The notes below the pieces were generated by a model. It saw only the letters and a program-made list of their open reading frames with translations, did no database searches and was not told the DNA's origin. Below, piece by piece: positions 63,199 through 64,000 of a DNA stretch of 64,000 nt. The stretch is from Pterobdella sp. o SKG-2022. Its lineage: Eukaryota > Annelida > Clitellata > Hirudinida > Piscicolidae. The number at the start of each line of letters is the position of its first letter. The first letter of the stretch is position 1. The position numbers were made by a program, and so were the translations under genes. Where the stretch lies: assembly GCA_964035795.1 (NCBI GenBank), contig OZ038322.1, forward strand, positions 14,082,711 to 14,146,710, written 5' to 3'.

Positions 63199-64000
63199 CT
63201 GGAAGCAGGGCAGGTGGTGGGGGTGAGGAAGGATAGTGGAAGAGTGGTTGAGAAATAGATGAAAAAAATATGATATAGAAGAGTATGAAACTGGAAGAGA
63301 TAAGAGTGAAAGAGGAAATAGATAAGCTTTTCCATCTTGTTCATGAATAATTATAAATGAAAAATTACATTTAAGAAACACGGTATACATGAAGAAATTC
63401 TCATACGTTAAAGTTAAATAGTGCAAGATGATAAAATAAAGTAAGGAAAAGAACAGAAAATCACGCTGGTAATTATATTTTTAAATGCCAGTCTTCTCAA
63501 CACATTAGATATAGATAGTTGTGTGCCTGATGCTGAGTTCCAACGCATATTGAAAAGCTTAGTATTAAAAAATGAAACTTTTGTAATTTTGTTTCATCGA
63601 ATACATTTACAAACAATGAAAAATTGCATATACGGACAATATGATAGAATGTTATAATTAATAAAAATGAAATAAAAACAGAAGAAAACAATAAAACAAG
63701 GTCATTTCTAGGTTCATATCCACCCAGAGAGTCCTAAGAACAAATAAATGAAACAAATAAAGCAAATATATACAGAATAAGACAAATTAAATAATTAATT
63801 AGACAAAAATTAGGCTTTGAAGGCATGGAAACACTTCCACACCTGGGAAGCGTGATCCATGTATGACTCATAACTGGAGCAGCAGCCACCAAAACGTAAA
63901 TTAAAATTTAAAAATGCTGGAAAAGTGTTTCACGTGACCTAAATACAAGTGTGGCGCTAATAATAGTAACAAGTTTCATTCATTTCTGTTGCTGTGAAGA
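63199..64000. other. Probable PDE7-like intron to window edge
   Basis: No exon that I can match to the upstream PDE7 catalytic domain. A tiny candidate on the minus strand (about 63854-63884, reading YESYMDHASQ between ctccag and gtgtgg) is not supported by similarity. Confidence 0.45.

Noticed and set aside
63854..63884. 31-bp candidate PDE7 exon near the right edge
   Set aside because: The 10 residues do not match any PDE7 region I know, and exons this small cannot be supported by sequence alone.

Overview
This is an intron-rich, AT-rich window of an animal nuclear genome. All genes are split by GT-AG introns of about 60 bp to 3.7 kb, and the space between them holds dinucleotide and trinucleotide microsatellites and decayed non-LTR retrotransposons. 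The gene set (an FRK/Src42A-type kinase, NELF-C/D, a four-CUB SOL-1-like protein, CDC14, TESK, PDE7) is metazoan. Base composition and the SOL-1-like gene suggest an invertebrate, probably a protostome such as a lophotrochozoan. A leech or other annelid is my guess only. No prokaryotic system, CRISPR array or operon is present.

Layout. 1-2.3 kb: a (GT)n tract of about 1.3 kb that runs off the left edge, an Asn-codon-rich AAC-type repeat that reads into two C2H2-like zinc fingers, and a second (GT)n array. 3.0-6.0 kb: one possible internal exon and a convincing terminal exon of an unrecognised + strand gene. 6-11.7 kb: no gene, one 26-bp minisatellite, tRNA-like fragments. 11.7-20.9 kb: ten-exon FRK/Src42A-like tyrosine kinase (-), with a nearly full-length but broken LINE lying antisense in its last intron. 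22.1-23.2 kb: decayed C-terminus of a retroelement with a restriction-like endonuclease domain (-). 23.5-27.6 kb: NELF-C/D (+), 15 exons. 29.1-34.1 kb: secreted or membrane four-CUB protein like SOL-1 (+), 11 exons. 34.5-35.7 kb: LINE RT remnant ending in a TA-rich inverted repeat. 36.0-38.2 kb: MTFR-like gene (-). 38.6-45.0 kb: CDC14 phosphatase (+), with nested LINE remnants in one intron. 46.0-56.7 kb: TESK-like kinase (-), with an orphan LINE 3' tail and a possible tiny antisense gene in its introns. 60.7-64 kb: 3' half of a PDE7-like cAMP phosphodiesterase (-), continuing past the right edge.

The gene models were built by hand: exons were joined only where reading phase, splice dinucleotides and family similarity agreed. 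Exon lengths sum to whole codons for the kinase (551 aa), NELF-C/D (574 aa), the CUB protein (659 aa), the MTFR-like protein (444 aa), CDC14 (609 aa) and TESK (1058 aa). The genes are independent transcription units with no shared pathway. Several are regulatory (tyrosine kinase, TESK, CDC14, PDE7), but I read that as coincidence. I did not find an obviously new biological system. The most unusual points are a NELF-C/D junction that does not work with GT-AG splicing, 5' splice sites that lie at the first repeat of (GT)n tracts, and a PDE7 exon that appears to offer alternative PKA-site-rich C-termini.
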